Assembly (NCBI GenBank): GCA_046328125.1
Contig: JAXLXF010000012.1
Coordinates: 116,178-180,177 of the forward strand
Reading direction: 5' to 3'
Source of the DNA: JADZEM01 sp046328125
GTDB taxonomy: Bacteria > Chloroflexota > UBA6077 > JACCZL01
DNA length: 64,000 nt
Part shown: positions 1 to 9,068 of the stretch, piece after piece
Layout: the number at the start of each line of letters is the position of its first letter
How positions within the stretch are numbered: position 1 is the first letter of the stretch
Translations under genes and position numbers: made by a program
Notes under the pieces: model-generated
Told to the model about the DNA's origin: nothing
Database searches by the model: none
What the model saw: only the letters and a program-made list of their open reading frames with translations

Positions 1-2284
1 CGAACGGGTCGTAGGCCGGCGCCCCGATCTCCTCGCACGCCTGCCACCAGCCGTGCTCGCCGCAGACCACGTTCGGGTCCAGATCGCGGTTCAGGCGTGC
101 CCGCGCCCGCATCGCGCCGTCCGGGCTCTCCAGGATCACCCAATCGCCTGCCGTGATGCCGCGCTCGGCAGCTACCGATGGGTGGAGCTCCACCTCCGGC
201 TCCGGCGAGCGCCTTCTCAGGCTCGGGATGGCGCGGTGCTGCGTCTCGCAGAACTGGGTGTTCTTGGCGCAGGTCAGGATCAGCGGGAACCGCTCGGTCA
301 GGTCCGGGCGCGACCTCGGGCTCATCATCGGCTCCTGGTAGGTCGGCAACGGTGGGTAGCCGCGCTCCAGCAGCGTCTCCGAGTACAGCTCCACCAGGCT
401 GCTCGGCGTCGCGAAGCCGCGCGGCACCCCGTTCGACTCCTCGGCGTACTTGCGGTAGCGCGCCTCCAACGGCACCCGGATCCCGCCCGGCTCCGCACGC
501 AACTGTTCCAGGGTCACGCCAGACGGCCCGAGATGCTGCCGATACGCCGCGTCCACGTCGCCGTTCCAGAACTGCTCCCCGAGCCCCAGCCGAGCGGCGA
601 GGTCGAACACGATCTCGGCGTCCGAGCGCGACTCCCCCACCGATGCGACGGCCGCCTGCCGCAGCTGCACGAGCGACTGCGCCTCGGCGCTCACGTCAAA
701 CCCGACCTTCAGCCCTTCCCGCTCGAACGGCGTGTTGGCCGGCAGCACCACGTCCGCCAGCTCGGCGGTCGGGCTCATGAACACGTCGGCGTGGACGTAG
801 AAGTCGAGCGCGGCCAAGGCTTCTCGGCCCCGGCGACTGTCGGCGTGCGACATCAGCACGTTCGCCCCGAACCCGATCAGCCCGCGAATCTTGTACGGCT
901 TCCCTTCCAGGATCGCCGCGTACAGCTCCTCCGAGGTGGTGTGCTGTCCCAGGCCCGGGCCGAGCGGACGCTCCGCGAGGCCGAGGGAGGGCGGGCGCGG
1001 CCCAGACGCCGGAATCCCTGCCCCCACCACGTCCGCGACCGGCACCGCGGGGAGCTGGACGTTGCCGCCCGGCGCGTCGAAGCAGCCGGTCAGCGCGTAG
1101 AGCAGGCTGATCGCCCGTGCGATCTGGGTCGAGCCGGTCTGCTGCTCGACGCCGCTCCAGGCGAAGTAGGAGACCGGCCGGGCCTCCCAGAGCAGCCGTG
1201 CGGCCTCCTCGATCTGCTCGGCCTGCACGCCGCACGTCTCCGCCACGACTTCTGGCGTGTAGCGTGCGCACGCCTCGGCGATCGAGTCGAACGCGGTCCG
1301 GCAGGTGAGCTCACCGTGCGTCGTCTGCACCGTGTGGACGCCGAGCAGGGCCGACCCGGCTTGCGCGCGCCCGCTATCCTCGTAGCGGCGGGTGGCCGGG
1401 TCGTAGGCGAGCGGGCGGTCAGCAACTACGTCCCAGGCGACGTACCGTGTCGGACTGCCGTCAGCCGAAAGGTCGGACTCCCTGAGCAGAGCGCCGGTGT
1501 CGGGGCGCACCAGCAGCGGTCCGTTCGACCACCGCCGGATGAAGTCGCGGTCGTACCAGCCGCGCTGGATCATCACGTTGGCGATTCCAAGCGCCAGCGC
1601 CGCGTCCGTCCCCGGCCGGACCTGGAGCCAGACGTCAGCCTTCTGGGCCATCCCGATCCGCCGCGGGTCCACCACGATCAGCCGCGCGCCGCGCTTCAGT
1701 GCCTTCACGGTGGCGGTGGCGTGGGAGATCCGGGACAGACTCGGGTTGTAGCCCCAGAACAGGATGCAGCCAGCCTGCTCCAGCTCGGGCATCGGGGTGC
1801 CGGGCAACCCCATCCCGGTGCCCCAGGCGAAGCGCGCGGCGCTCCGTCCCCAGCCGCACAGCTCCATCGAGCCGCACAGGTTGACGCTGCCGAACGCGCG
1901 CATCAATCGCTGAATCCAGCCTTGCGCGTCCGAGATCGCCGACGTAGACGCCGAGACCTGGCTGAACGCGACCGTGTGCGGCCCGCTCTCATCCGCGATC
2001 TGGCGCAACCTGCTCGCGGTCAGGTCGAGCGCCTCGTCCCAGGTGATGCGCTGCCAGCCAGGGTCAGGGTCACCCTTCGGCCGGGTCCGCTTCATCGGGT
2101 AGAGCAGCCGGTCCGGGCTGTACACGATCTCAGGCGCCGCTCGGCCTTTGGCGCAGAGGGCGCTGCCGGTCGGGTGGGAGGGGTCCGGCTCCTGGGCGAT
2201 CAGCCGTCCGTCCTCGACCACGGCAATCGAGCCGCAGCGCGAGATGCACAGCGCACAGTAGCTCTTGATGCGCCGGACCCCCAC
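1..2284 (-). CDS. Molybdopterin-dependent oxidoreductase (DMSO reductase family), C-terminus cut by window edge
   Basis: Large catalytic subunit of the Mo/W-bisPGD oxidoreductase superfamily, expected to do two-electron redox chemistry through a molybdopterin cofactor and one [4Fe-4S] cluster. The minus-strand frame is open from a GTG at 2284 to the window edge (about 761 residues). The N-terminus reads VRRIKSYCALCISRCGS, a C-x2-C-x3-C cluster motif, with the fourth cysteine in the following SALCAKGRAA; it then runs into SPDRLLYPMKR and a WDEAL-like segment, as in the family. The last visible residues include EHGWW, typical of the C-terminal cofactor-binding domain, so little is missing. No Tat signal is seen, so it is probably cytoplasmic. 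It starts 9 bases after the DUF35 gene stop, pointing to one operon with the thiolase and CoA-transferase genes. The substrate cannot be read from sequence. Confidence 0.9.
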   Translation of the reverse strand, partial: MGVRRIKSYCALCISRCGSIAVVEDGRLIAQEPDPSHPTGSALCAKGRAAPEIVYSPDRLLYPMKRTRPKGDPDPGWQRITWDEALDLTASRLRQIADESGPHTVAFSQVSASTSAISDAQGWIQRLMRAFGSVNLCGSMELCGWGRSAARFAWGTGMGLPGTPMPELEQAGCILFWGYNPSLSRISHATATVKALKRGARLIVVDPRRIGMAQKADVWLQVRPGTDAALALGIANVMIQRGWYDRDFIRRWSNGPLLVRPDTGALLRESDLSADGSPTRYVAWDVVADRPLAYDPATRRYEDSGRAQAGSALLGVHTVQTTHGELTCRTAFDSIAEACARYTPEVVAETCGVQAEQIEEAARLLWEARPVSYFAWSGVEQQTGSTQIARAISLLYALTGCFDAPGGNVQLPAVPVADVVGAGIPASGPRPPSLGLAERPLGPGLGQHTTSEELYAAILEGKPYKIRGLIGFGANVLMSHADSRRGREALAALDFYVHADVFMSPTAELADVVLPANTPFEREGLKVGFDVSAEAQSLVQLRQAAVASVGESRSDAEIVFDLAARLGLGEQFWNGDVDAAYRQHLGPSGVTLEQLRAEPGGIRVPLEARYRKYAEESNGVPRGFATPSSLVELYSETLLERGYPPLPTYQEPMMSPRSRPDLTERFPLILTCAKNTQFCETQHRAIPSLRRRSPEPEVELHPSVAAERGITAGDWVILESPDGAMRARARLNRDLDPNVVCGEHGWWQACEEIGAPAYDPF

Positions 2285-2293
2285 CCCGACCCC

Positions 2294-2752
2294 CTACTTC
2301 GCCGGCCGGAACCTGGGCAGCGCCGTGCCCTCGCCGGTGTGGTGGAACACCAGCTCCACCGCCTGCCCGATTTTCACTGAGCCAGGGTCGCACTCCACGA
2401 TGTTGGTCATGATCCTCGGACCCTCAGCCAGCTCTACGTACGCCAGGACGTACGGCACCGGCTCGCGGTACTCCGGCAGGTCGCCAGCGCCACGGTAGTT
2501 GACCGTGTACGAGTAGACGGTGCCCTTGCCAGACGCCTCGGTGGACCAGTCGATGTTGAGCGAGCCGCAGCTCGGGCAGAACGGGCGCGGCCACCAGATC
2601 AGGTTGGCGCAGTCACCGCACTTCGGCAGCAGCAGCTTCTCCTGGGCGGTCGCGTCCCAGAAGATCTTGACCTCCGGCTGCACGAACGGCACCGGAGTCG
2701 GCATGCTCGTCTCTTTGGGCTTGTTCTCGTCTGCCTTGCGCTCATCAGTCAT
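2294..2752 (-). CDS. DUF35 Zn-ribbon/OB-fold protein (thiolase partner)
   Basis: Small (152 aa) protein of the Zn-ribbon plus OB-fold family that binds acyl-CoA and forms complexes with thiolase-like enzymes. The zinc ribbon is visible as CGDCANLIWWPRPFCPSCG around residues 45-63 (two CxxC pairs), followed by the beta-rich OB segment (GKGTVYSYTVNYRG, VPYVLAYVELAEG, NIVECD). The N-terminal 20 residues are charged and probably disordered. The ATG at 2752 lies two bases after the thiolase stop, so the two are translationally coupled, as in steroid side-chain aldolase (Ltp2-DUF35) and archaeal HMG-CoA synthase complexes. The likely role is substrate delivery for, or scaffolding of, the thiolase-fold partner. 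Confidence 0.92.
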   Translation of the reverse strand: MTDERKADENKPKETSMPTPVPFVQPEVKIFWDATAQEKLLLPKCGDCANLIWWPRPFCPSCGSLNIDWSTEASGKGTVYSYTVNYRGAGDLPEYREPVPYVLAYVELAEGPRIMTNIVECDPGSVKIGQAVELVFHHTGEGTALPRFRPAK

Positions 2753-2754
2753 GA

Positions 2755-3906
2755 CTATGCGTCCTCATGCCCGAGAATGACGGTGCTGCTGCCCATGCGG
2801 GTGCCGAGCGAGCCGCCAGTACCGTGGACCAGCGCGATGTCGCAGTTCTTGACCTGGACGGCCGGGTGGGCGGTCCCCTGCATCTGGCGGACGCCCTCCA
2901 GGATCTTCATCATGCCGCCCATGCCGGGGTGGTTGTTGCAGAGGCCGCCGCCGTCGGTGTTGATCGGCAGCTTCCCCTGGCCGGAGATCAGGTTGCCGTC
3001 CGAGACGAACCTGCCGCCCTGGCCCTTCTCGCAGAACCCGAGGTCTTCCAGCGTCTCGACCACCGTGATCGTGAACGAGTCGTAGATCGAGGCGTACTTC
3101 ACGTCCGCCGGGGTGACGCCAGCCTCCTCGAAGGCGCGCGGCCCGCTGAACCGACCGCCCGTGTACGTCAGGTCGATCTTGCCGTTGTTCGAGTGCTTCG
3201 GGGCCTCCGCGCAGCCGAGGATCTTGACCCGCGTCTTACCCAGGCTCTTCGCGATCTCCGGGTTGACGATCACGATGGCGCCGCCGCCGTCCGTCACCAC
3301 GCAGGTGTCCAGCAGGTGGAGCGGCGAGCTCAGTAGCCGCGAGTTGACCACGTCCTCAACCGTCACCACCTTCTGAAGGAAGGCGTGCGGGTTGTACTGG
3401 GCGTGTTGCGAGGCGGCCACCTTAACCCAGGCCAGCTGCTCGCTGGTGGTCCCAAACTCGTACATGTGGCGCTGGGCCGCGAGCGCGTACATCGCGATCG
3501 TGTTCGTCCCGAACACCTGCTCGAACGAAGCTTCGGGGTTGGGGGCGGCCCGCATCTGGCGCTCGCTGGCGGGGCGCGCGGCGAGCGAGACCAGCGCCAC
3601 GCTACAACGCCCGGCGGCAATCGCCATCGCGGCGTGCCCGATGTGGAAGACCGGTGACGACCCGCCGGTCATCGTCGTGTCCAGCACCTTCAGGTTGTTG
3701 AGGCCGAGGTAGTCCGAGAGGGCGGTGCCGCCCATGCTCAGCTGGCCGGTGTAGAACAGCCCGTCCACGTCGTTCAGGCTGAGGCCGGCGTCCTTGAGCG
3801 CCGCGATGCAGACCTCGGCGTGGATCTGCGAGACCGACTTGTCCGGCATGCGTCGGCCGGGGTGCTCGTAGCTGCCGACGATGTACGCCTTACCCCTGAT
3901 GCTCAT
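2755..3906 (-). CDS. Thiolase-family protein (SCP2-thiolase / lipid-transfer type)
   Basis: 383-aa thiolase-fold enzyme of the type usually annotated as acetyl-CoA acetyltransferase or lipid-transfer protein. Family features are the N-terminal IVGSYEHPGRRMPDKS, the glycine-rich GHAAMAIAAGRCSVAL, NTDGGGLCNNHPGMGG near residue 320 and the C-terminal IALVHGTGG with the expected His. The segment where classical thiolases carry the nucleophilic Cys reads TTMTGGSSPVFHIGH, with Gly/Ser instead of Cys. Members of this subgroup that pair with DUF35 proteins include retro-aldolases, so C-C bond cleavage by aldol chemistry is as likely as thiolysis. ATG at 3906; it follows the CoA-transferase gene by about 30 bases and precedes the DUF35 gene. 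Confidence 0.9.
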   Translation of the reverse strand: MSIRGKAYIVGSYEHPGRRMPDKSVSQIHAEVCIAALKDAGLSLNDVDGLFYTGQLSMGGTALSDYLGLNNLKVLDTTMTGGSSPVFHIGHAAMAIAAGRCSVALVSLAARPASERQMRAAPNPEASFEQVFGTNTIAMYALAAQRHMYEFGTTSEQLAWVKVAASQHAQYNPHAFLQKVVTVEDVVNSRLLSSPLHLLDTCVVTDGGGAIVIVNPEIAKSLGKTRVKILGCAEAPKHSNNGKIDLTYTGGRFSGPRAFEEAGVTPADVKYASIYDSFTITVVETLEDLGFCEKGQGGRFVSDGNLISGQGKLPINTDGGGLCNNHPGMGGMMKILEGVRQMQGTAHPAVQVKNCDIALVHGTGGSLGTRMGSSTVILGHEDA

Positions 3907-3937
3907 CTTCAGATACCCTCACGGTCATTAAGAAAGG

Positions 3938-5317
3938 TCAGGCCGGGGTGGGGATGCCCGAGACGTCGAGCTCCGTCAGCTCGACCACTTCCTGGGGCGT
4001 GAAGCCGTCCGCGACCTCGACCACGCTCCAGCTGGTCCCGGACCGCTTGAGGATCGCCAGGTCCGTCACCACGATGTCCACGCACGCCTTGCCCGTCAGC
4101 GGGTAGGTGCACTGCTTCCGCAGCTTCGGGCGGTCCTTGCTGTCGCGGTGCTCCATCATGACGATCAGCGTCTGCTTGCCGGCGATCAGGTCCATCGCGC
4201 CGCCGATGCCGCCCTTCTTGACGTCGGTGACGCTGTAGTTGGCGATGCTGCCTTCCTGGTCGACCTCGTACGAGCCCAGGACGACGTAGTTCAGCCTGCC
4301 ACCACGCGCCATCTCGAACGCCTCGACGCTGTCGAAGTACGAGGCGCCCGGCAAGCTCGAGACGTACTCGCCGGCCGCGTTGAAGATGTTCTTGTCCACG
4401 GCGTCGCCCTCGACCTGCTCGCCGTAGCCCAGGATGCCGTTCTCGCCGTGCAGGATGATGTCGCGATCCCCGATGAAGTTGGAGACCAGCGTCGGCATCC
4501 CGACCCCGAGGTTCACGTACGTGCCGTCCTCGAACAGGCCGGCGATGCGGCGGGCCATCTCCAGGCGGGTCCAGCCGGGCTTGCCGTTGTACTCGCGGGG
4601 GGCGTCCTTCGGGCGGCGGATCGCGGGGCGGACCGAGTCTGGCTGGACGGTCGCCTTCACCACGCGGCTGACGAAGATGCCGGGCAGCCCGACGTTCTCC
4701 GGGTCGATCTCGCCCACCTCGACGATCTCGTCCACCTCGGCGATGACGACCTTCGCGGCCTTCGCGAACGCCGGCGTGAAGTTGCGGTTGCTGCCTCGCA
4801 GATCGAGGTTGCCGAGCCGGTCCGCGCGGTACGCCCGTACCAGCGCAAAATCGACGTTGATCGCCTTTTCGAGGACGTACTGCTTGCCGTCGAATTCGCG
4901 CAGCTCCTTGCCCTCGTGGATCTTCGTGCCGACGCCGACCGGCGAGTAGAAGGCCGGGATGCCAGCCCCGCCCGCTCGCATCCGTTCGACCAGCACGCCC
5001 TGCGGCACCAGCTCGACCTCGAGGGTGCCGGCGTCGATCTGGTCGTCGGCCGGCGTGCGCGGGCCGGGCCGCCACGAGAACGCCGCCACGAGCCTGCTCA
5101 CCTGCCCCGACGCGACCAGCAGCATCGAGCGCAGCTGCCCGACGGCGCCCAGGCCGTTCGTCACAAGCGTCAGGTTCTTGACGTCCTTCTCTTTGGTGGC
5201 GACCAGCAGGCTGACGGGGAACCCGTAGCTGGTGCCGAATCCGGTCACGGCGACCGATGCGCCGTCGGCGAGATCGGCGATGGCCTCTTCCGGGCTGCCG
5301 ACGATCTTATCGCGCAT
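3938..5317 (-). CDS. Fused alpha-beta CoA-transferase (3-oxoacid / glutaconate type)
   Basis: 459-aa family I CoA-transferase with both subunits in one chain. The alpha-like half (about 1-235) starts with VGSPEEAIADLADGASVAVTGF and carries GVGTKIHEGKELREFDG and YRADRLGNLDLRG. The beta-like half (about 245-459) has GWTRLEMARRIAGLFEDG, NLGVGMPTLVSNF and HGENGILGYG, where the Glu of the ENG motif is the catalytic residue that forms the glutamyl-CoA thioester. It moves CoA between carboxylic acids in acyl-CoA catabolism. ATG at 5317 is the first gene of the minus-strand cluster, so the promoter should lie in 5318-5478. The DUF35/thiolase neighbours suggest breakdown of a branched or cyclic acyl-CoA; the substrate is unknown. 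Confidence 0.92.
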   Translation of the reverse strand: MRDKIVGSPEEAIADLADGASVAVTGFGTSYGFPVSLLVATKEKDVKNLTLVTNGLGAVGQLRSMLLVASGQVSRLVAAFSWRPGPRTPADDQIDAGTLEVELVPQGVLVERMRAGGAGIPAFYSPVGVGTKIHEGKELREFDGKQYVLEKAINVDFALVRAYRADRLGNLDLRGSNRNFTPAFAKAAKVVIAEVDEIVEVGEIDPENVGLPGIFVSRVVKATVQPDSVRPAIRRPKDAPREYNGKPGWTRLEMARRIAGLFEDGTYVNLGVGMPTLVSNFIGDRDIILHGENGILGYGEQVEGDAVDKNIFNAAGEYVSSLPGASYFDSVEAFEMARGGRLNYVVLGSYEVDQEGSIANYSVTDVKKGGIGGAMDLIAGKQTLIVMMEHRDSKDRPKLRKQCTYPLTGKACVDIVVTDLAILKRSGTSWSVVEVADGFTPQEVVELTELDVSGIPTPA

Positions 5318-5478
5318 GATGTATCACCCCAGGCGGCCCGGATGTGAGCGAAGATGGGAGCGAGATCGGGAGCGTAGACATGCTGGCGGCCTCCCTGGCA
5401 TCGTTGCCGGAGGCAGGATAGCCGGGACGGGTGGCGAGTTGCGAATCGCGCACATCCACGAGTGTGCGTCAGTTCTTT

Positions 5479-5504
5479 GTGGGGCGCGATGAATCGCGCC
5501 CCAC
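5479..5504. repeat. Palindromic repeat, family A (single unit), in the divergent spacer 5318-5650
   Basis: Perfect 12-bp inverted repeat with a 2-base loop, core GGGGCGCGATGAATCGCGCCCC, in the 333-bp spacer between the divergent CoA-transferase and flgC genes. The same core recurs at 35719-35784 and 38895-38949. The preceding bases (about 5462-5478, tgtgcgtcag then a T-rich stretch) also resemble the sequence before the 35719 copy (about 35692-35702), so the element is longer than the palindrome. The rest of the spacer must hold promoters for both operons; I see no clear consensus boxes. Confidence 0.75.
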
Positions 5505-5650
5505 GTCAACGGACGAACCGGAGTACGTCCGTCTGGTTTCGCCCCGTACCTCCGTCTGCCAAACCCGGTAGGTTCAGCCCTGCATAGCATCGCGGGGCCA
5601 TCCGTATCCTGAGCGTAGTCTTTTGCAGGACTTCGTCCAGGAGAACCCAG

Positions 5651-6097
5651 ATGCTCGAGATCCTCAAAACTGCTGGCTCGGCGCTCACCGCGCAACGGCT
5701 GCGGATGGACGTCATCTCCAGCAACCTGGCGAACTCCGAGTCCACCTCCACCCCCGAGGGCGGCCCGTACAAGCGCGAGCGCGTCGTCTTCGCGCCGATC
5801 ATGCGCGACACGATGAGCAAGCTCTCCGAGGGGTCCGGCCCGATCGCGCGGGGCGCCACCGCCGGCGGCGTCGAAGTGCGCAAGATCGTGCAGGACGACG
5901 ACGAGAACGCCCTGCGGATGGTTTACGACCCGACCCACCCGGACGCCAACGCGGACGGGTTCGTGGCGTACCCGAACATCGACATGGTGACCGAGATGAC
6001 GGACATGCTCTCCGCCACCCGGTCCTACGAAGCGAACATCACCATCGTCAACGTCGCCAAGAGCATGGCCCAGCGCGCCCTCGAGATTGGACGGTAG
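5651..6097 (+). CDS. flgC: Flagellar basal-body rod protein FlgC
   Basis: 148-aa proximal rod protein. The N-terminal rod signature is clear (LKTAGSALTAQRLRMDVISSNLANSEST) and the C-terminal heptad helix MTDMLSATRSYEANITIVNVAKSMAQRALEIGR is typical of FlgC; the length matches the family. It is exported by the flagellar type III apparatus without a cleaved signal peptide. ATG at 5651 is preceded by a purine-rich AGGAGA. It is the first recognised gene of the flagellar operon; its usual upstream partner flgB is instead located at 12651. Confidence 0.97.
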   Translation: MLEILKTAGSALTAQRLRMDVISSNLANSESTSTPEGGPYKRERVVFAPIMRDTMSKLSEGSGPIARGATAGGVEVRKIVQDDDENALRMVYDPTHPDANADGFVAYPNIDMVTEMTDMLSATRSYEANITIVNVAKSMAQRALEIGR

Positions 6098-6102
6098 CGA
6101 GT

Positions 6103-6432
6103 ATGGACGTCCCGGCCCTCGCGATGCGGCTCCCCGGGCTCGCCACGCCGGGTATCGGGAGCACCCCTGCCATGCCGGCGACCCCGAGCGTCAGCCCGGC
6201 CGGCAACGCCATTGGCGGCTTCGGGCAGGCGCTCACCAACGCCATCTCCGGGCTCAACGCCTCGCAGAACCAGGCCGACGACATGTCGGTGAAGATGGCG
6301 GCCGGCGAGCCGATCGATCTCCACGAGGTGATGCTGGCCCGCGAGACGGCCAGCCTCCACTTCCAGCTGGCGGTCCAGGTACGCAACAAGCTCGTCGAGG
6401 CGTACCAGGACGTCATGCGGATGCAGGTCTAG
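6103..6432 (+). CDS. fliE: Flagellar hook-basal body complex protein FliE
   Basis: 109-aa rod/MS-ring adapter. After a Pro/Ala-rich N-terminus (about 1-45), the conserved C-terminal part reads FGQALTNAISGLNASQNQAD, then the GEPIDLHEVMLARETASLHFQLAVQ signature. It connects the FliF ring to the proximal rod and is the first rod-type export substrate. ATG at 6103 lies 5 bases after the flgC stop, so it is co-translated. Confidence 0.96.
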   Translation: MDVPALAMRLPGLATPGIGSTPAMPATPSVSPAGNAIGGFGQALTNAISGLNASQNQADDMSVKMAAGEPIDLHEVMLARETASLHFQLAVQVRNKLVEAYQDVMRMQV

Positions 6433-6461
6433 TCTAGGTTGGTGAGAGAAGGTACCTGACG

Positions 6462-8063
6462 ATGCTGGCAGCCCTTCCGGCCCCCCGTGACGCGCGCGGC
6501 ATGTGGCTCAACCTTAGCCGCAACCAGCGGCTGACGCTGGGCGGCATCGTCATCGCCGCCGTGGTCGTCGTCCTCGCGTTCGTGACGATGTCGCGGCCGG
6601 CCGAATTTCAGGTCGCGTTCGCCAACCTGAAGGACGAAGATGCTGCCGCTATCGTCACGAAGCTGAAGGACGCCAAGATCTCCTACGAGCTGGCGCCGCA
6701 GGGCACCATCAAGGTGCCGGCCGCCCAGGTCCAGGAAGTGAAGCTGATGATCGCCGCGTCGGGTGTCGTCAAGGGCGGCGCCGGGACCGGCTTCGAGATC
6801 TTCTCCCAGCCCCACTTCGGCCTGACCGAGTTCGCCGAGAAGATCAACTACCAGCGCGCCCTCGAAGGCGAGCTCGGGCGCAGCATCGGCCGGATCGACG
6901 CCGTTGACGAGGCTCGCGTCCACCTGACCCTCCCCGAGCAGAGCCTGTTCGTCAGCCAGAAGAAGGACCCGACCGCCGCCGCCGTGGTGCAGATGAAGTC
7001 TGGCCGCAAGCTGGACGAGGCCCAGGTGCAGGGGATCGTCCAGCTGATCGCCGGCAGCGTCGAGGGCCTCAAGGTGGACAACGTCACCGTGATGGACAGC
7101 ACTGGCAACGTGCTCTCCAGGCGCGACGACAACGACCCGGCCCGCAAGCAGAACACCCGCGTGGACGTCCAGCGCCAGCTGGAGCAGCGCCTCACCGAAG
7201 ACGTCAAGACGATGCTGATGCCGCTGGTCGGCCCGGACAAGGCCGTCGTGCGGGTCAGCGCGGACCTGGACTGGGACCAGTACGAGTCCAACGCCGAGAC
7301 GTTCTCGCCCAGCCAGAAGGCGCCCCAGGTCCGCAGCCGCCGCGAGATCTCCGAGTCCGCCGCCCAGGGCACGGCCGGGGCGGCTGGCGGCGTGCCGGGC
7401 ACGAACACCAACGTCCCCAGCTACCCCGCCTCTGGGACCGGCAGCCAGAACGGCACCGCCCAGAACGAGCGGCGCGACGTGACCACCAACTACGAGCTCT
7501 CCCGGACGACCGAGAAGACGGTCCGCTCCCCGGGCGCGATCAAGCGGCTGAACGTGGCCGTTGCGCTCGACAGTGAAGTGATTGCCGATCCAGCCCAGGC
7601 CGATGCGATCAGCAAACTCGTTGCAACTGCTGCAGGTCTCGACACGAATCGTGGCGATCTGGTCACGCTGACCAGCCTGCCGTTCAGCCCGGCCGGCACC
7701 ATCAAGCCCAGCGACGTCGCGGAGCAGGCCCGCCAGCGACAGATGATGCTCGACATTGCCCGAATGGTCGCGATGGTCCTTGGCCCACTGCTGGTGGTGG
7801 GGATGATCTGGCTCGTGATCCGACGCAACCGCCCGAAGACGCTCAAGCCGACGATCACGGAGGTGACCGAGCAGGAGGCCGAGGCGCAGGCCGCGCTCAA
7901 GGCCGAGCAGGAGCTCGCGGCGCTGCCAGTGCCAGAGATCGACCAGGAGCTGGCCCGCGTCGAGAAGGAGCTGGTCAGGATGGCGAAGAGCGACCCGGCG
8001 ATGGTCGCCAGCCTGCTCCGCACCTGGATGGCCGAAGACAAAGTCAACGCGGCTGCGCGGTAA
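6462..8063 (+). CDS. fliF: Flagellar MS-ring protein FliF
   Basis: 533-aa membrane ring protein that anchors the motor. It has an N-terminal membrane segment (about 26-44, LGGIVIAAVVVVLAFVTM), YscJ/FliF ring-building motifs (QVAFANLKDEDAAAIVTKL, INYQRALEGELGRSI, ARVHLTLPEQSLFV), a Gly/Ala/Ser-rich disordered loop around residues 300-330, a second membrane segment near 430-448 (MVAMVLGPLLVVGMIWLVI) and a cytoplasmic tail with acidic and hydrophobic residues expected to bind FliG. AGAAGG lies 9 bases before the ATG at 6462; an internal ATG at 6501 is a weaker alternative. Normal length for the family. Confidence 0.97.
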   Translation: MLAALPAPRDARGMWLNLSRNQRLTLGGIVIAAVVVVLAFVTMSRPAEFQVAFANLKDEDAAAIVTKLKDAKISYELAPQGTIKVPAAQVQEVKLMIAASGVVKGGAGTGFEIFSQPHFGLTEFAEKINYQRALEGELGRSIGRIDAVDEARVHLTLPEQSLFVSQKKDPTAAAVVQMKSGRKLDEAQVQGIVQLIAGSVEGLKVDNVTVMDSTGNVLSRRDDNDPARKQNTRVDVQRQLEQRLTEDVKTMLMPLVGPDKAVVRVSADLDWDQYESNAETFSPSQKAPQVRSRREISESAAQGTAGAAGGVPGTNTNVPSYPASGTGSQNGTAQNERRDVTTNYELSRTTEKTVRSPGAIKRLNVAVALDSEVIADPAQADAISKLVATAAGLDTNRGDLVTLTSLPFSPAGTIKPSDVAEQARQRQMMLDIARMVAMVLGPLLVVGMIWLVIRRNRPKTLKPTITEVTEQEAEAQAALKAEQELAALPVPEIDQELARVEKELVRMAKSDPAMVASLLRTWMAEDKVNAAAR

Positions 8064-8078
8064 CGAGAAGAGGGAGCT

Positions 8079-9068
8079 ATGCGAGGGAAAGAGAAGGCCG
8101 CCATTCTGCTGATCTCACTCGGGCCAGAAGTCGGGGCGAACGTCCTGAAGCAGATGCGCGAGCAAGAGATCGAAGCGCTCACCATGCAGGTCTTCACCAC
8201 CGAGGCGGTGAACGAGGAGACCCGCAAGGAAGTGCTCGGCGACTTCTACGGCATGGCGCTCGCGCAGGGCTACCTCTCGAACGGCGGCGCGGCGTACGCC
8301 GAGGAGATGCTCTCCAAGGCGCTCGGCAACGAGAAGGCCGCCGAGATCATGGCCCGCCTGATCTCCTCGGTGCGACCACGCCACTTCGACTTCCTCAAAG
8401 ACACCGACCCGTTCCAACTGGTCACCTTCATCCAGGACGAGCAGCCCCAGGCGATCGCCCTGATCCTCTCGCACCTGCCGGCCGCCACGGCGGCCAAGAT
8501 CCTGGCGATCCTCCAGCCGGAGCAGCGCGCCGAGGTGGCGTTGCGGATCGCGACGATGGAGCGCACGCCGCCTGAGGTGATCGAGGGCGTCGAGTCGGTC
8601 CTCCGACGGCGCGTCTCGACGATCCTCCAGAGCGACTACTCGATGGCCGGCGGCGTCGAGCACCTGGCCCAGCTGCTGGCGAGCGTGGACCGCAGCACCG
8701 AGCGGGTGATCCTGGATCACCTGGACAAGAACGCGCCGGAGCTGGCTGCCGAGGTCCGCAAGCTGACCTTCACCTTCGACAACCTGATCCAGCTGGACGA
8801 CCCATCCCTCCAGCGCGTGCTGCGCGAGGTGGACGCCAAAGACCTGGCGATGGCGCTGCGCGGCGTCGCCGACGAGCTGCGCGACAAGATTTTCAAGAAC
8901 CTCTCCTCGCGCGCCTCCGAGATGCTGAAAGAAGACATCAGCGCCTCGGGACCGGTCCGGATGCGGCAGGTCGAAGAGGCCCAGCAGCGAATCGTGGGCA
9001 TCGTTCGCAAGCTGGAAGAGTCTGGCGATCTGGTCGTCCAGCGAGGCAACGACGATGTCCTTATCTAG
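8079..9068 (+). CDS. fliG: Flagellar motor switch protein FliG
   Basis: 329-aa rotor component of the C-ring. Recognisable segments are KEKAAILLISLGPEVGANVL (N-domain), the EHPQ-like region here DEQPQAIALILSHLPA (middle domain), and the C-terminal torque helix segment LREVDAKDLAMALRGVADELRDKIFKNLSSRA with the charged residues that face the stator. It binds the FliF tail and the FliM/FliY switch proteins, which are not in the window. A good GAGGGAG ribosome site precedes the ATG at 8079. The 3' end overlaps fliH by 14 bases. Confidence 0.98.
   Translation: MRGKEKAAILLISLGPEVGANVLKQMREQEIEALTMQVFTTEAVNEETRKEVLGDFYGMALAQGYLSNGGAAYAEEMLSKALGNEKAAEIMARLISSVRPRHFDFLKDTDPFQLVTFIQDEQPQAIALILSHLPAATAAKILAILQPEQRAEVALRIATMERTPPEVIEGVESVLRRRVSTILQSDYSMAGGVEHLAQLLASVDRSTERVILDHLDKNAPELAAEVRKLTFTFDNLIQLDDPSLQRVLREVDAKDLAMALRGVADELRDKIFKNLSSRASEMLKEDISASGPVRMRQVEEAQQRIVGIVRKLEESGDLVVQRGNDDVLI

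Noticed and set aside
53..2380. 775-codon open frame on the plus strand
   Set aside because: It is antisense to the molybdopterin oxidoreductase and DUF35 gene; Arg/Pro/Ala-rich sequence without domains, a by-product of high GC.
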